Part shown: in pieces, positions 1 to 8,891 of the stretch
How the letters are laid out: each line of letters opens with the position of its first letter
Numbering within the stretch: the first letter of the stretch is position 1
Assembly (NCBI RefSeq): GCF_000426065.1
Contig: NZ_AUEQ01000009.1
Span: 420,057-484,056, forward strand
Length of the DNA stretch: 64,000 nt
Source of the DNA: Mycobacterium sp. URHD0025
GTDB lineage: Bacteria > Actinomycetota > Actinomycetes > Mycobacteriales > Mycobacteriaceae
Direction of reading: 5' to 3'
Translations under genes and position numbers: made by a program
The notes under the pieces: model-generated
Told to the model about the DNA's origin: nothing
Seen by the model: only the letters and a program-made list of their open reading frames with translations
Database searches by the model: none

Positions 1-810
1 CCTGAATTCGACGTAGTCGTCGTCCACCGCGGGTGGTTCCGGTGGCTCGGTGCGTGCCGTCACCGCGATCGCCGGGGAATCCGAGAGCTCCCTGGTGAAT
101 TCGGCCACGTCGTGGATCCGCTCATGGCCCAGCTGCAGTGCCGCGCACAGGGCGATCGGATCGGCCAGCGCCCGGTAGGCGCGCCCCTCGGCCACCACCT
201 CGACCGCGACCAGCACCCCGGGCGTCAACCCGTCGAGCATCACCTCGTCGACCACGGGGACGTCGAGCGGGATCCGGTTGCGGATCAACACCGCATCGTC
301 CTGAGCGGCCAGCACACCCGCGATGGTCCAGCCGCGCGCCACCGCGGCGGTGATGGCCGCCGCGGCGACCTCGAAATCGGTGTCCCCGTCAACCGAGACG
401 ATCACCGGGCCGTCGTCGAGCGCGCCGGTCAACGCACCCAGCGGCACGTGCCGGCCGACCGCGTACCCCGTACCGGCAGGAGTGCTCGCGTCCGGCCTGC
501 GCAGGCTGCGTACAGGTGAGCGCGGCGACGGTGCCGGCGCCAGCGGAGCGGTCTCGGTGTCGACCGGGCGGATCGCCGAGAGCACCAGCTCGTCGGCGTG
601 GATCTGCGCGTCGACCTCGATGCGGCGCAGCAGCGCGGCCGCTCCGTCCAGCGATTCCCGGGATCCCTTGCGGCCCCGGGTCGGTGCCTGCCCGTGGCTC
701 AGTGGTTGCACCTCGCCGTCGAGGATCCGGGCCAGGACGATCTCGGTGGTGTGGTTGCCCACGTCGATCCCGGCGACAATGTGTTCGGGCCGGCGATTGG
801 GCACCGTCAC
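1..810 (-). CDS. Diol/glycerol dehydratase reactivase, large (ATPase) subunit, partial
   Basis: Only the N-terminal 270 codons are in the window; the gene runs off the left edge. The reading frame starts at a GTG that overlaps the stop of the small dehydratase subunit (GTGA), so the two are translationally coupled. The first residues contain an ASKHA-type nucleotide-binding signature (AGIDVGNHTTEIVLARI), the known N-terminal hallmark of DdrA/PduG reactivases. These chaperone-like ATPases release damaged cobalamin from inactivated dehydratase. Position directly after the dehydratase genes fits this role. The small reactivase subunit, if present, lies outside the window. Confidence 0.85.
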   Translation of the reverse strand, partial: MTVPNRRPEHIVAGIDVGNHTTEIVLARILDGEVQPLSHGQAPTRGRKGSRESLDGAAALLRRIEVDAQIHADELVLSAIRPVDTETAPLAPAPSPRSPVRSLRRPDASTPAGTGYAVGRHVPLGALTGALDDGPVIVSVDGDTDFEVAAAAITAAVARGWTIAGVLAAQDDAVLIRNRIPLDVPVVDEVMLDGLTPGVLVAVEVVAEGRAYRALADPIALCAALQLGHERIHDVAEFTRELSDSPAIAVTARTEPPEPPAVDDDYVEFR

Positions 811-1151
811 CGCAACAAGCCCCGGCGGGCATATACCGTCGCGGCTTGGCGCACCAGTTCCGCGCAGCGCGCGGCGCCTCGGGTCTCCAGCGACGCCTGC
901 AGCGCGTCGAGTTCGGCGGCGGTGGAGCGGTGCGGACGCAGAGCCTCGTACAGGCCCATCACCTCTTCATCGTCGATCGTCGCCAACTCGGCTGCGCGCA
1001 GGAAGTTCTCGGCGAGTTGGGGGTTGCCGTTCTCCTCTGCGACCACCGCCTGGTGTGCCAGGGTCGCCGGGTCCATCCGCAGATCCGACAGATCCAGCTT
1101 GCCGTCGACGGCCGCGTCTACCGAAAACTTCTGGGCTGACTTGTCGCTCAT
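807..1151 (-). CDS. pduE: Diol/glycerol dehydratase small subunit
   Basis: A 114-residue protein matching the small (gamma) subunit of B12-dependent diol/glycerol dehydratase: a DLRMDP motif near residue 24 and an AENFLRAAELATIDDEEVM stretch near residue 48 are typical. It overlaps the fused large/medium subunit gene by 4 bp upstream and the reactivase by 4 bp downstream, so the three form one coupled operon. It is somewhat shorter than the enterobacterial PduE (about 170 residues); the missing part corresponds to the variable N-terminal extension that enterobacterial enzymes use for microcompartment targeting. This suggests a soluble enzyme, which is inference. Confidence 0.85.
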   Translation of the reverse strand: MSDKSAQKFSVDAAVDGKLDLSDLRMDPATLAHQAVVAEENGNPQLAENFLRAAELATIDDEEVMGLYEALRPHRSTAAELDALQASLETRGAARCAELVRQAATVYARRGLLR

Positions 1152-3409
1152 GCCCGGGCCACCTCCACCGTGACGGGTGCCCGGCCCGGCTCGCTGGCCT
1201 CACGCTCCAGCGCGACGAGTGCCACCGCGCGGGCGTGGTAGCGCGCCGAGATCGACTCGTCGGTACCTCCGGTCAGGATCGGCACCGGGGCCATGCCCTT
1301 GGCGTGCCGGGCCGCGTTGCGGCCCAGCTCGCGATAGTTCCTCGCCGTCAACAACGGGGCCACGCTGAACAGCTCCAGGTTGGCCAGCGGTGCCAGATCT
1401 CTGCGATGGATGAGGGCAGTACCCTTGCCCTGCAAGCCGATTCCGATCCCCGACCCGGACAGTTTGGCCGCCGTCAGGCCGATCAGGCCGACGTCGATGG
1501 TCGAGCGAACCCGGACGAACCGCGGCACGCAGCCCTCCTCCTCCAGCCCGGCGGAAAGTTGACGGATCACCTCACCGATCGGCAGGCCGCACAGGCTCAG
1601 CCACACGCTGCGCCCCAGTGCGGGCGACAACCCGATGCACACCTCCCGCGGATCGCTGCCCTGACGGGCGGGTTCGAGATCGGTGACGGTGATGTGGCCT
1701 GCGTGCTCGACCTGGTCGGCGGTGAGCTCACCGCCGGTGCGCTGCTGACGGATGTTGTCGATCTCGGCCCGGCGCGCATCGCTCGGCGTGTAACCGGTTG
1801 CGGGACCGGCGTAGTCGTTCGGATCGGTGATCTTGGACAGCACCCGGAACTGCTCGTCGAAGATCGCCGAGGTCTGCAACTGGTCACCACGCAGGCGCTC
1901 GGCCGTCAGCCGCATGATGGCCCCGGCCTCCTCGTCGTACCCGGTGCGCTTCAGCGACGCCACCACGTCGAACACCGTGAGCTGCTTGGCCTCGATGGCG
2001 TTGGCCGCTTCCGCCACAGCCTTGGGATCGCCGGGCGGCAGATCGCGCGACCCGTTGGCGACCACCACTTCCTCGATGTGGCTGTCGTCGAAATCGGCCA
2101 GGCCGAGATCCCGGTAGACCGCCTGCACGGCCGTCGCGGCCCGCCGCCGGACTGCGGCGAGGTGCTCGGGCGACACCGTGCGCAAACCGCCGTCGGCTCC
2201 CCAATCCCGTTGCAGGACCAGGAAATCGTCCATATCGTCGGAATTGAAGTTGGACAGCGCGAACGCGTTGTCGTAGCGCGGGATCGAGCCGAACCCGGAG
2301 AAGATGAAATCGGCACCGGCCAGCAGGACGGGCAGGGTGTGCGCGCTGCGGCGGATGTCGGATTCGGAGATCAGGTTGTCATTGCCCGCGCACGACTCCA
2401 GATCGCGCATCATCACCATCAGGTTCTCGGCGAGCAACTCCTTCATGCCCTCGGGCACCGAGGCCACCACACCCACCCCGTCGATACCGCCGTTCTGCAC
2501 GCCCTGGGAGCCGAGCGCCCGGGCCAGCGACACGCAGCGCGATTCCAGGTACAGGATCGAGCATTTCTCGGCCGCACCCATGAGCACCTCGGCCCCGCCG
2601 CCACTGGTGACCCGCATCTTCAAACCGCGTGACGCATAGGCACTTGTCAGGATCGCCTTGGAGAACGGGGTGTCATCGCCGTCGACGAACACCTGCTCGG
2701 TGCCGTAGATGGAAATGGTCTCGGCATAGCTGGTCAGCCCGCGCATACCGAGCCGCAGCTCAAGCGCCTCCTCGATCGCGCACTGCGCCATCGCGCCCGG
2801 CGTCCCCACCTGCGAACCGATCAGCAGCGCAACGGCATTCGACGGCGCGTCGCCCAGCACCGGAACCGTCGTCTCGACCTCACGGAAACCGTAGGCCACC
2901 GCGCCGGCCGCGTCGGCGGCGATCAGCATCGGATCGTCCAGCTGGTTGGTGACGTGGGCCTGGTTGCTCGGGGTGCGTCGGGCCCGCATCTTCGCCATGG
3001 CCACCTGGATCTCGACCGGCGTCAGCACCGCGATGACCCGTGCGAGCTTGGCCGGCGTGGTGCCGCCGATCAGCCGGACCACCTCGGCGCGGGGAACGTT
3101 GAGGTCGACGGTCTTGCGGGCCAGCTCGACGTCGGACATCGACATGGCCTCGGCCGCGACGTTCAGGTCAAGGCCGTAGCGGGCGATGAACTCGTCGATC
3201 ACGTCGAAATCGGCGGCGGCCTTGCCGTCCATCTCGATGACCTGGCCGTCCCGCAGCACCAGCGAGGGTTCCGGATCGTGCGGACTGCGCATCGCCACCA
3301 GACCCAGATCCGGGTTCGGCGTGCTGAACCCGTCGAGGTTCACCGGCTTGGCATCGAGAATCCGCATCCTGCCGAGGTAGGCACCGCCGTCATCCGCCAC
3401 GCCGACCAT
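1148..3409 (-). CDS. Fused large+medium subunit of B12-dependent diol/glycerol dehydratase
   Basis: 753 residues. Residues about 15-560 align in memory with the PduC/DhaB1 catalytic subunit: KPVNLDGF near the N-terminus, KMRARRTPSNQAHVTN, YAETISIYGTE, DGDDTPFSKAIL, ASRGLKMR and NDYAGPATGY. Residues about 580-735 match the medium subunit (PduD: LSPALGRSVW, LTAAKLSGSGIGIGLQGKGTAL). In enteric bacteria these are two genes, so this is a natural fusion. The enzyme converts 1,2-propanediol or glycerol to propanal or 3-hydroxypropanal using adenosylcobalamin. The ATG at 3409 opens the frame, but an internal ATG at 3367 (MRILDAKPVN) fits the family N-terminus better. It heads the operon with the small subunit and reactivase. 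Confidence 0.9.
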   Translation of the reverse strand: MVGVADDGGAYLGRMRILDAKPVNLDGFSTPNPDLGLVAMRSPHDPEPSLVLRDGQVIEMDGKAAADFDVIDEFIARYGLDLNVAAEAMSMSDVELARKTVDLNVPRAEVVRLIGGTTPAKLARVIAVLTPVEIQVAMAKMRARRTPSNQAHVTNQLDDPMLIAADAAGAVAYGFREVETTVPVLGDAPSNAVALLIGSQVGTPGAMAQCAIEEALELRLGMRGLTSYAETISIYGTEQVFVDGDDTPFSKAILTSAYASRGLKMRVTSGGGAEVLMGAAEKCSILYLESRCVSLARALGSQGVQNGGIDGVGVVASVPEGMKELLAENLMVMMRDLESCAGNDNLISESDIRRSAHTLPVLLAGADFIFSGFGSIPRYDNAFALSNFNSDDMDDFLVLQRDWGADGGLRTVSPEHLAAVRRRAATAVQAVYRDLGLADFDDSHIEEVVVANGSRDLPPGDPKAVAEAANAIEAKQLTVFDVVASLKRTGYDEEAGAIMRLTAERLRGDQLQTSAIFDEQFRVLSKITDPNDYAGPATGYTPSDARRAEIDNIRQQRTGGELTADQVEHAGHITVTDLEPARQGSDPREVCIGLSPALGRSVWLSLCGLPIGEVIRQLSAGLEEEGCVPRFVRVRSTIDVGLIGLTAAKLSGSGIGIGLQGKGTALIHRRDLAPLANLELFSVAPLLTARNYRELGRNAARHAKGMAPVPILTGGTDESISARYHARAVALVALEREASEPGRAPVTVEVARA

Positions 3410-3454
3410 TTTGCGTGAAGATCACTATTTGGTCTACCCATTACACCTTTTGGA

Positions 3455-4810
3455 TCAGACCCCGGAGGCGACCTCCAGCGCCTTGAGAGAGTCCTCCAGA
3501 TGGCTGAGCATCCGCTGCAGATGCGGCACGCTGCGACGGCACCCGACCAGCCCGAAATCGAGGTTGTCGGCATTGTTGGCCAGCGTGATGTTCATGGCCT
3601 GCCCGTCCAGCGCGATCGACAGCGGATAATTACCGTCCAGGCGAGCGCCCTTCCAGTACAACGGTTGTCGCGGTCCGGGCACATTGGAGATGACGAGGTT
3701 GAACGGCGGGGAGGTGGCGCCGACGAAACCGGGCACCGCGGCCAGGCCGAGCGGGGCGATCATCATCGCGGACAAGGCCAGGGCCTGGATCCGGGGCAGT
3801 TCGGAGAACACCTTCTTGTTGCCCCGCATCGACTCGCCGACGACGTTGAGCCGATCCGCCGGATCGTCCAGGTCGGTACCCAAATTGCACAGGACCGAGC
3901 CCACGAGGTTGCCTCCGGCGTCGGCCTCGTGCTCGGCGCGCAGGCTCACCGGCACCATCGCGATCAGCGACTCGTCCGGCAGCGCGTCCTGCTCGAGCAG
4001 GTAGGCACGCAACGCACCGGCACACACCGCGAGCACCACATCGTTGACCGTGAAACCGGCGGCCGCGGAAATCCGCTTGAACCGCTCCAGCGGCCACGAC
4101 TGCGCCGCGACCCGGCGGGCACCGCCGATCTTGACGTTGAACATGGTCTTGGGAGCCGCGAACGGCAACGTGAGCTGTTGCTCCAGCAGCGCCGCACGAG
4201 CCAGCCGCAGCGTCGACGGCGCCAGCCCCGCGACAGCGCCGGCCGCATCACCGACGGTGCGCATGATCGACGAACTCTGGTGTGGGCGTTTCCGGCGCGG
4301 CAGCGCCCACGGCACCCGCACCTCGGTGTCATCCGGATCCTCCGACAACGTGCGCATCAACAGCTTGAGCGCCGACACCCCGTCGATCAGCGAATGGTGC
4401 ATCTTCGTGTACACCGCGAACCGGCCGTCGGCCAGCCCCTCGATCAGGTGGGCCTCCCACAGCGGCCGGTGCCGGTCGAGCAGGCTGCCGTGCAGGCGTG
4501 AGGTCAGCTCGAGCAGATCGCGGACCCGGCCCGGCGACGGCAGGCCCGAGCGGCGTAGGTGGTAGTCGAGATCGACGTCGTTGTCGTAGGTCCAGCCGAC
4601 GTTGGCGATACCGCCCAGAATGGTCGCCGGGTGCTTACGGAACACCGGCTCGACCTCGGTCTGGGACAGCATCTGCTCGTACAGCTCCCGCACGAATTCT
4701 CGGTTCGCACCAGCCGGAGGTTCATAGAGCGCGAGGCCGCCGACGTGGAAAGGGTGCTCCCGGCTCTCTGCGATCAGAAACATCGAATCGGTCGGCGACA
4801 TCAGCTGCAT
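3455..4810 (-). CDS. Wax ester synthase/diacylglycerol acyltransferase (WS/DGAT, Tgs-like)
   Basis: About 451 residues from the ATG at 4810, whose MQLMSPTDSMFLIAESREHP start is the usual N-terminus of the family; an upstream GTG at 4846 would add 12 residues. The catalytic HHxxxDG motif is present as HHSLIDG, and the family PLW (HRPLWEAHLIEG) and NVPGP motifs follow. These membrane-associated enzymes esterify diacylglycerol or fatty alcohols with acyl-CoA to make storage triacylglycerol or wax esters. It stands alone between the dehydratase operon and a divergent plus-strand operon. Mycobacteria carry many paralogues, so the exact substrate cannot be read from sequence. Confidence 0.92.
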   Translation of the reverse strand: MQLMSPTDSMFLIAESREHPFHVGGLALYEPPAGANREFVRELYEQMLSQTEVEPVFRKHPATILGGIANVGWTYDNDVDLDYHLRRSGLPSPGRVRDLLELTSRLHGSLLDRHRPLWEAHLIEGLADGRFAVYTKMHHSLIDGVSALKLLMRTLSEDPDDTEVRVPWALPRRKRPHQSSSIMRTVGDAAGAVAGLAPSTLRLARAALLEQQLTLPFAAPKTMFNVKIGGARRVAAQSWPLERFKRISAAAGFTVNDVVLAVCAGALRAYLLEQDALPDESLIAMVPVSLRAEHEADAGGNLVGSVLCNLGTDLDDPADRLNVVGESMRGNKKVFSELPRIQALALSAMMIAPLGLAAVPGFVGATSPPFNLVISNVPGPRQPLYWKGARLDGNYPLSIALDGQAMNITLANNADNLDFGLVGCRRSVPHLQRMLSHLEDSLKALEVASGV

Positions 4811-4890
4811 GAGGCCATTCAACGCTGCCGCATCAGACCCCGACACAAACCCGGCAAAACAGGTAGCCCACTACGCGTTCCCCCGCACCC

Positions 4891-5316
4891 GTGAGCAACC
4901 AAGATCTGTTCATGGCGAACGTGGCGCGCAAGATGCTCGCACTGATCAGGATCTTCAACGGGGCGGCCGGACTCCTGGTCCCCGAGAAGCTGCTGGCCCG
5001 CCTCGGGGCCGATACGGCGACGGATCGCGCCGGAACCTACCCGTTCCGGATGTTCGGCATCCGCACCGTTCTCATCGGCCTCGACCTGTTGGTGCTCCGC
5101 GGAGCCGAACTGCGTCGGGCCGAAAAGCTCGCGGTGCTCATCCACGCCACCGACACTGTCTCTGCCGCCGTCACCGCAGCCCGCGGCGACCTGCCGCGCA
5201 AACAGGGTCTGGTGGCCATAGCCATCTCCGCAACCAACACCGCACTTGCCGTCATCGCATGGAAAGGAGGCCGGGATGCCATCCCTGCTGACACGCTGGT
5301 TCATCAAAGCCACTGA
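4891..5316 (+). CDS. Small integral membrane protein (DUF4267-like)
   Basis: 141 residues with about four hydrophobic helices and an early MLALIRIFNGAAGLLVPEKLLARLGAD segment, a pattern seen in DUF4267-type membrane proteins; this family link is from memory and weak. The start may be the GTG at 4891 or the ATG at 4912; neither has a clear ribosome binding site. Its 3' end overlaps the next gene (peroxidase, ATG at 5276) by 41 bp, so it is the first gene of the peroxidase operon. Function unknown. Confidence 0.6.
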   Translation: MSNQDLFMANVARKMLALIRIFNGAAGLLVPEKLLARLGADTATDRAGTYPFRMFGIRTVLIGLDLLVLRGAELRRAEKLAVLIHATDTVSAAVTAARGDLPRKQGLVAIAISATNTALAVIAWKGGRDAIPADTLVHQSH

Positions 5317-7066
5317 GGTTGTCGACCGACGGATCGGGTGGGACAAGCTCCCGCCGTGGATCGGTCTCGGCGTCCTACTCGGGGTTCGCGACGCACTGCG
5401 CGAACACAATCTCTACGACTCCTACCGGGGCGATCCTCCGGCAGCACCCGCACACGCTCCTGCCGAATACCTCACCATCAGGACCGTCGACGGCTCCTAC
5501 AACGATCTGTCGGCACCGTCGATGGGTATGGCCCACACAAGGTTCGGACGCAACGTGCCGCTGGACAAGGGCCATGCCGAGCAGCCGCCGAACCTGATGG
5601 ACCCCAACCCGAGGGTGATCAGCAACGAGTTGCTGCGCCGCGACACGTTCAAGCCGGCCACCACACTCAACGTCCTGGCGGCGGCCTGGCTGCAGTTCGA
5701 GACCCGCGACTGGTTCAGCCACGACACCGACCCCAGCAAGATGATCGAGATTCCGGTGCCCGAGGGCGACGACTGGGACGAGTCCGCCATCCGGATCCCG
5801 TCGACGCCTGCCGACCCGGACCCGACGCCGGGCGACTCGACGTTCATCAACACCGAGACGCACTGGTGGGATGCCTCGCAGCTCTACGGCAGCAACCAAC
5901 TGTTCCAGGATGCGATCCGCACGCCGGACAAGAAGGACGGGAAGGTTCGCATCGACGCCGACGGATTCATCGATCTCGATCCGTCGTTGCTCGGCGCCTC
6001 GGGCGGGGCGGACGGCTGGTGGCTCGGCCTGGAACTGATGGGCACGATCTTCCTGCGCGAGCACAACGCCATCTGCGACCGGCTGCAAGCCGCCTACCCG
6101 ACCTGGACCGGCGACCAGATCTTCCACAAGGCGCGGATGATCAACGCCGCGCTGATCGCGAAAATCCACACCATCGAATGGACGCCCGCAATCCTCGGCC
6201 ATCCCACCTTGCAGATCGGGATGCGGGCGAACTGGTTCGGGCTCGCCGGCGAACGCGTCAAGCAGCTGTTCGGGCGGCTCAGCGCCGACGAGGCGATCAG
6301 CGGTGTCGTCGGGTCGGCCACCGATCACCACACCGCGCCGTACTCCATCACCGAGGACTTCGTCACCGTCTACCGCATGCACCCGCTGGTGCCGGACGAC
6401 TACGAGTTCCTCAACATCGCCGGAAAGGCCGAGCCGCAGCAGCTTTCATTCGACAGCATCCACGGCGGTGCCAACTCTCGTGGCGTGCTCAAGAGCATGG
6501 GTGTCTCCAACTGCATCTACTCGCTCGGCGTCGCACACCCCGGCGCGGTCACCCTGCACAACAGTCCCAACTTCATGCGCCGCTTCGACCGCACCGACGG
6601 GCACGTCATCGACATGATCTCGACCGACATCGTCCGCTCCCGCGAGCGAGGGGTGCCGCGCTACAACGAATTCCGCCGCCAGCTGCGATTGAAGCCGGCA
6701 ACGTCGTTCGACGAGATCAGCGGCGGGGACCGCGACACTGCCCTGAAGATGAGCGAGATCTACGGCGGTGACATCGAGAAGGTCGACGCCATGGTCGGCA
6801 TGTTCGGTGAGAAGCTTCCTGAGAAGTTCGGCTTCAGCGACACCGCGTTTCGCATCTTCGTGTTGATGGCGACCCGCCGGCTCAAGAGCGACCGGTTCTT
6901 CACGGTCGACTTCACCCCGCGGGTCTACACGCCGGAGGGCATCGCCTGGATCGCGGACAACGACATGTGCTCGGTGCTCATCCGCCACTACCCCGAGCTC
7001 GAACCGGTGCTGCGCGACCAGCGCAACGCGTTCGCCCCGTGGTCGCGACTCGGTCAGGACTCGTGA
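5276..7066 (+). CDS. Alpha-dioxygenase-like heme peroxidase (animal heme peroxidase superfamily)
   Basis: 596 residues. The start at 5276 is chosen because a strong AAAGGAGG lies just upstream. The protein has the features of fatty-acid alpha-dioxygenases/PIOX: an LQFETRDWFSH segment holding the likely distal His (about residue 147), a NTETHWWDASQLYGSN motif, and EDFVTVYRMHPLVPD holding the likely catalytic Tyr and proximal His. Length matches plant alpha-DOX (about 620-640). Family members oxygenate fatty acids at the alpha carbon. A charged N-terminus with a hydrophobic patch may associate with membrane. It ends in an ATGA overlap with the next gene, in an operon with a second, unrelated peroxidase. 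The lipid substrate is inference. Confidence 0.85.
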   Translation: MPSLLTRWFIKATEVVDRRIGWDKLPPWIGLGVLLGVRDALREHNLYDSYRGDPPAAPAHAPAEYLTIRTVDGSYNDLSAPSMGMAHTRFGRNVPLDKGHAEQPPNLMDPNPRVISNELLRRDTFKPATTLNVLAAAWLQFETRDWFSHDTDPSKMIEIPVPEGDDWDESAIRIPSTPADPDPTPGDSTFINTETHWWDASQLYGSNQLFQDAIRTPDKKDGKVRIDADGFIDLDPSLLGASGGADGWWLGLELMGTIFLREHNAICDRLQAAYPTWTGDQIFHKARMINAALIAKIHTIEWTPAILGHPTLQIGMRANWFGLAGERVKQLFGRLSADEAISGVVGSATDHHTAPYSITEDFVTVYRMHPLVPDDYEFLNIAGKAEPQQLSFDSIHGGANSRGVLKSMGVSNCIYSLGVAHPGAVTLHNSPNFMRRFDRTDGHVIDMISTDIVRSRERGVPRYNEFRRQLRLKPATSFDEISGGDRDTALKMSEIYGGDIEKVDAMVGMFGEKLPEKFGFSDTAFRIFVLMATRRLKSDRFFTVDFTPRVYTPEGIAWIADNDMCSVLIRHYPELEPVLRDQRNAFAPWSRLGQDS

Positions 7067-7536
7067 TGACCCGACCCGAGCCCGGCTTGCCCCGGACCAC
7101 ACCGCTCGACGAGTCGGCGTTGCTCGGCTACCGCAACAGCGAGTTGGACATGCTGTTCCGGCAGGCGGAGGCCGGGCCCATTCCGGACGGGGACACCCAG
7201 GGCACGCTGCTGGCCTGGCCGGGAACCTGGGTCGCCGCACCGCTGGCCCGGCTGGTCCGCGTACTCATCTGGCAGGGCAAGGTGCTCGACCGCCGTGAGG
7301 GGATGCTGCGCAACAAGCTGACCCCGTTCGGTCTGCGGCTCGTCAAAGCCCGACTGTCGGTCACCGCCAGCTGGGTGGACAGCGCTGACTGCGTACTCAT
7401 CGACTACTCCAAGACGTCGATTCTGGCCCGCATGGTCCGCGATGAGATCCGCCTGATCGGCCCCGGGCTCTACCTCGGAGTGGTGTGGCTGTGGCGGAAA
7501 CGCATCGGCTGGTTCACCATTCGCTCGACCAGGTGA
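7066..7536 (+). CDS. Conserved hypothetical protein of peroxidase operon
   Basis: 156 residues, starting at an ATG overlapping the peroxidase stop (ATGA). The order of elements, including ELDMLFRQAEAGPIPDGDTQGTLL, ADCVLIDYSKTSI and RDEIRLIGPGLYLG, loosely recalls GXWXG/DUF4334 lipocalin-like proteins (G-rich start, DYSKTS strand, then a D-E-x-R strand), but this is only a pattern resemblance. No signal peptide; one weak hydrophobic segment near residue 60. Coupled to both neighbours by overlapping stop/start codons, so likely made in step with the peroxidase. Confidence 0.65.
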   Translation: MTRPEPGLPRTTPLDESALLGYRNSELDMLFRQAEAGPIPDGDTQGTLLAWPGTWVAAPLARLVRVLIWQGKVLDRREGMLRNKLTPFGLRLVKARLSVTASWVDSADCVLIDYSKTSILARMVRDEIRLIGPGLYLGVVWLWRKRIGWFTIRSTR

Positions 7537-8891
7537 TCCAGATGCCGCACCAGGAAGCCTTCACCGTACTCGCCGAGGTCAGCGCAGATCGGCTGTCGTC
7601 ACTGCGTGATCTGCTCGGACGCATCCCCGACCATGTCGAGCGGTGGGACGTGCTGCCGTTCGAGAAGTTGAGCGGTCTGCACTTCGCCAGGATCGTGCTG
7701 TTCGAGCCGACGCAGGATCTCGACGGACGCCCCGTGCCGGCCCAGGTGGCGCTGCTGACCGATGTCGACGCGCCGCTGGGCGGCCATCTCGACGAGCTCG
7801 CGGCGATCGGCGGTGACGGGCTCGACGCGGTGTTCTCCCACTGCGTCGGCTACCCGGCCAGGGCATCGGTGCCGGACCGGCGGGCGTTCCTGCGTGCGCA
7901 TCAGGCCAAAGTCGCTGCGGCACACATCAACCGGCGCGGCCGTTCGGTCAACCAGATTCGGCAGGAGGATCTGCTGCAGCGCGAGATCAACAGGTTCCTC
8001 GATGCGGGCGATCTCGGGTCGTTGGATCCGGGGAAGATCAAGAGCGCGATCGTCGACTTCGTACGCGACCGCGAGGATCTGGCGTGGGCCCTGAAACAGG
8101 CGCAGGGGCCGTCCTTCCTGTGGCGAGCCAAAGAGGCTGTGCACAAGTACTTCTGGATTGCCGCACTGGCCGTGGTGACGGTGCTGTTCCTGCCGCTCGT
8201 GGCGCTCGGCCTCGGATTGTTCACGCTCGTGCTCCGCTACCACGAGAAGCGCGACCAGCCCGACACCCGCGCCGCCGCACCCGAGGTGGCCCGCGCGTAC
8301 CGCGATGACGAGGACTACTGGGCACACAACCAGATCGTCGCCGTCGGCTTCCTCAAGCCCGGCCCGTTCCGCCGGCTGACCACGACGGCGATCCTGTTCC
8401 TGACCGACTACGCGACCCGCCACATCTACAACCGCGGAACCCTGTCCGGGCTCAACACCATTCACTTCGCCCGGTGGGTGCGGATGGACGGCAATCGCGG
8501 CCTGTTCTTCTCCAGTAACTACGACGGCAGCCTGGAGAGCTACATGAACGACTTCATCGACAAGGCGTTCTGGGGACTCAACGCCATCTTCAGCAACGGC
8601 GACGGCTTCCCGCGCACGCGCTTCCTGTTCTTCGGCGGCATCACCGACGAGAAGGCCTACAAAAAACTGCTTCCCACCCGACAAGCCCCGAGCAATGTCT
8701 GGTACAGCGCCTACCCGCATCTGACGACCAAGAACATCGCCAACAACGAAGCCATCCGACAGGGCCTCTCGGACAACATGGACGATGCCCAGACACGGCG
8801 CTGGTTGCGCCGATTCGGTTGTGGCAACGAACTTCCCGAGTCCAACTGGGCGGCCCGACAGCTCGACAGCATTCCGTGGGACAGGCTATGA
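7533..8891 (+). CDS. Large conserved protein with central membrane segment, peroxidase operon
   Basis: 452 residues from the GTG at 7533, which overlaps the previous stop (GTGA); the ATG at 7542 is an alternative. The N-terminal third resembles a ferredoxin-like alpha/beta domain (AFTVLAEVSADRLSSLRDLL, then HFARIVLFEP), similar in layout to the half-domains of DyP-type and chlorite-dismutase-like folds. A 25-residue hydrophobic segment follows (YFWIAALAVVTVLFLPLVAL, about residue 225). The C-terminal half is soluble with conserved-looking stretches (IHFARWVRMDGNRGLFFSSN, NAIFSNGDGFPRTRF). It precedes the DyP peroxidase gene with an ATGA overlap. I do not recognise its function; a membrane partner of the peroxidases is a guess. 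Confidence 0.7.
   Translation: MIQMPHQEAFTVLAEVSADRLSSLRDLLGRIPDHVERWDVLPFEKLSGLHFARIVLFEPTQDLDGRPVPAQVALLTDVDAPLGGHLDELAAIGGDGLDAVFSHCVGYPARASVPDRRAFLRAHQAKVAAAHINRRGRSVNQIRQEDLLQREINRFLDAGDLGSLDPGKIKSAIVDFVRDREDLAWALKQAQGPSFLWRAKEAVHKYFWIAALAVVTVLFLPLVALGLGLFTLVLRYHEKRDQPDTRAAAPEVARAYRDDEDYWAHNQIVAVGFLKPGPFRRLTTTAILFLTDYATRHIYNRGTLSGLNTIHFARWVRMDGNRGLFFSSNYDGSLESYMNDFIDKAFWGLNAIFSNGDGFPRTRFLFFGGITDEKAYKKLLPTRQAPSNVWYSAYPHLTTKNIANNEAIRQGLSDNMDDAQTRRWLRRFGCGNELPESNWAARQLDSIPWDRL

Noticed and set aside
323..2632. A 769-codon plus-strand open frame
   Set aside because: It lies antisense to the dehydratase and reactivase genes, whose families are clear. High GC content creates long shadow frames; the translation has no family features.
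3410..3454. A cobalamin riboswitch before the B12-dependent dehydratase
   Set aside because: Only 45 bp separate the gene from the next one, too short for a cobalamin riboswitch, and no B12-box-like sequence is seen.
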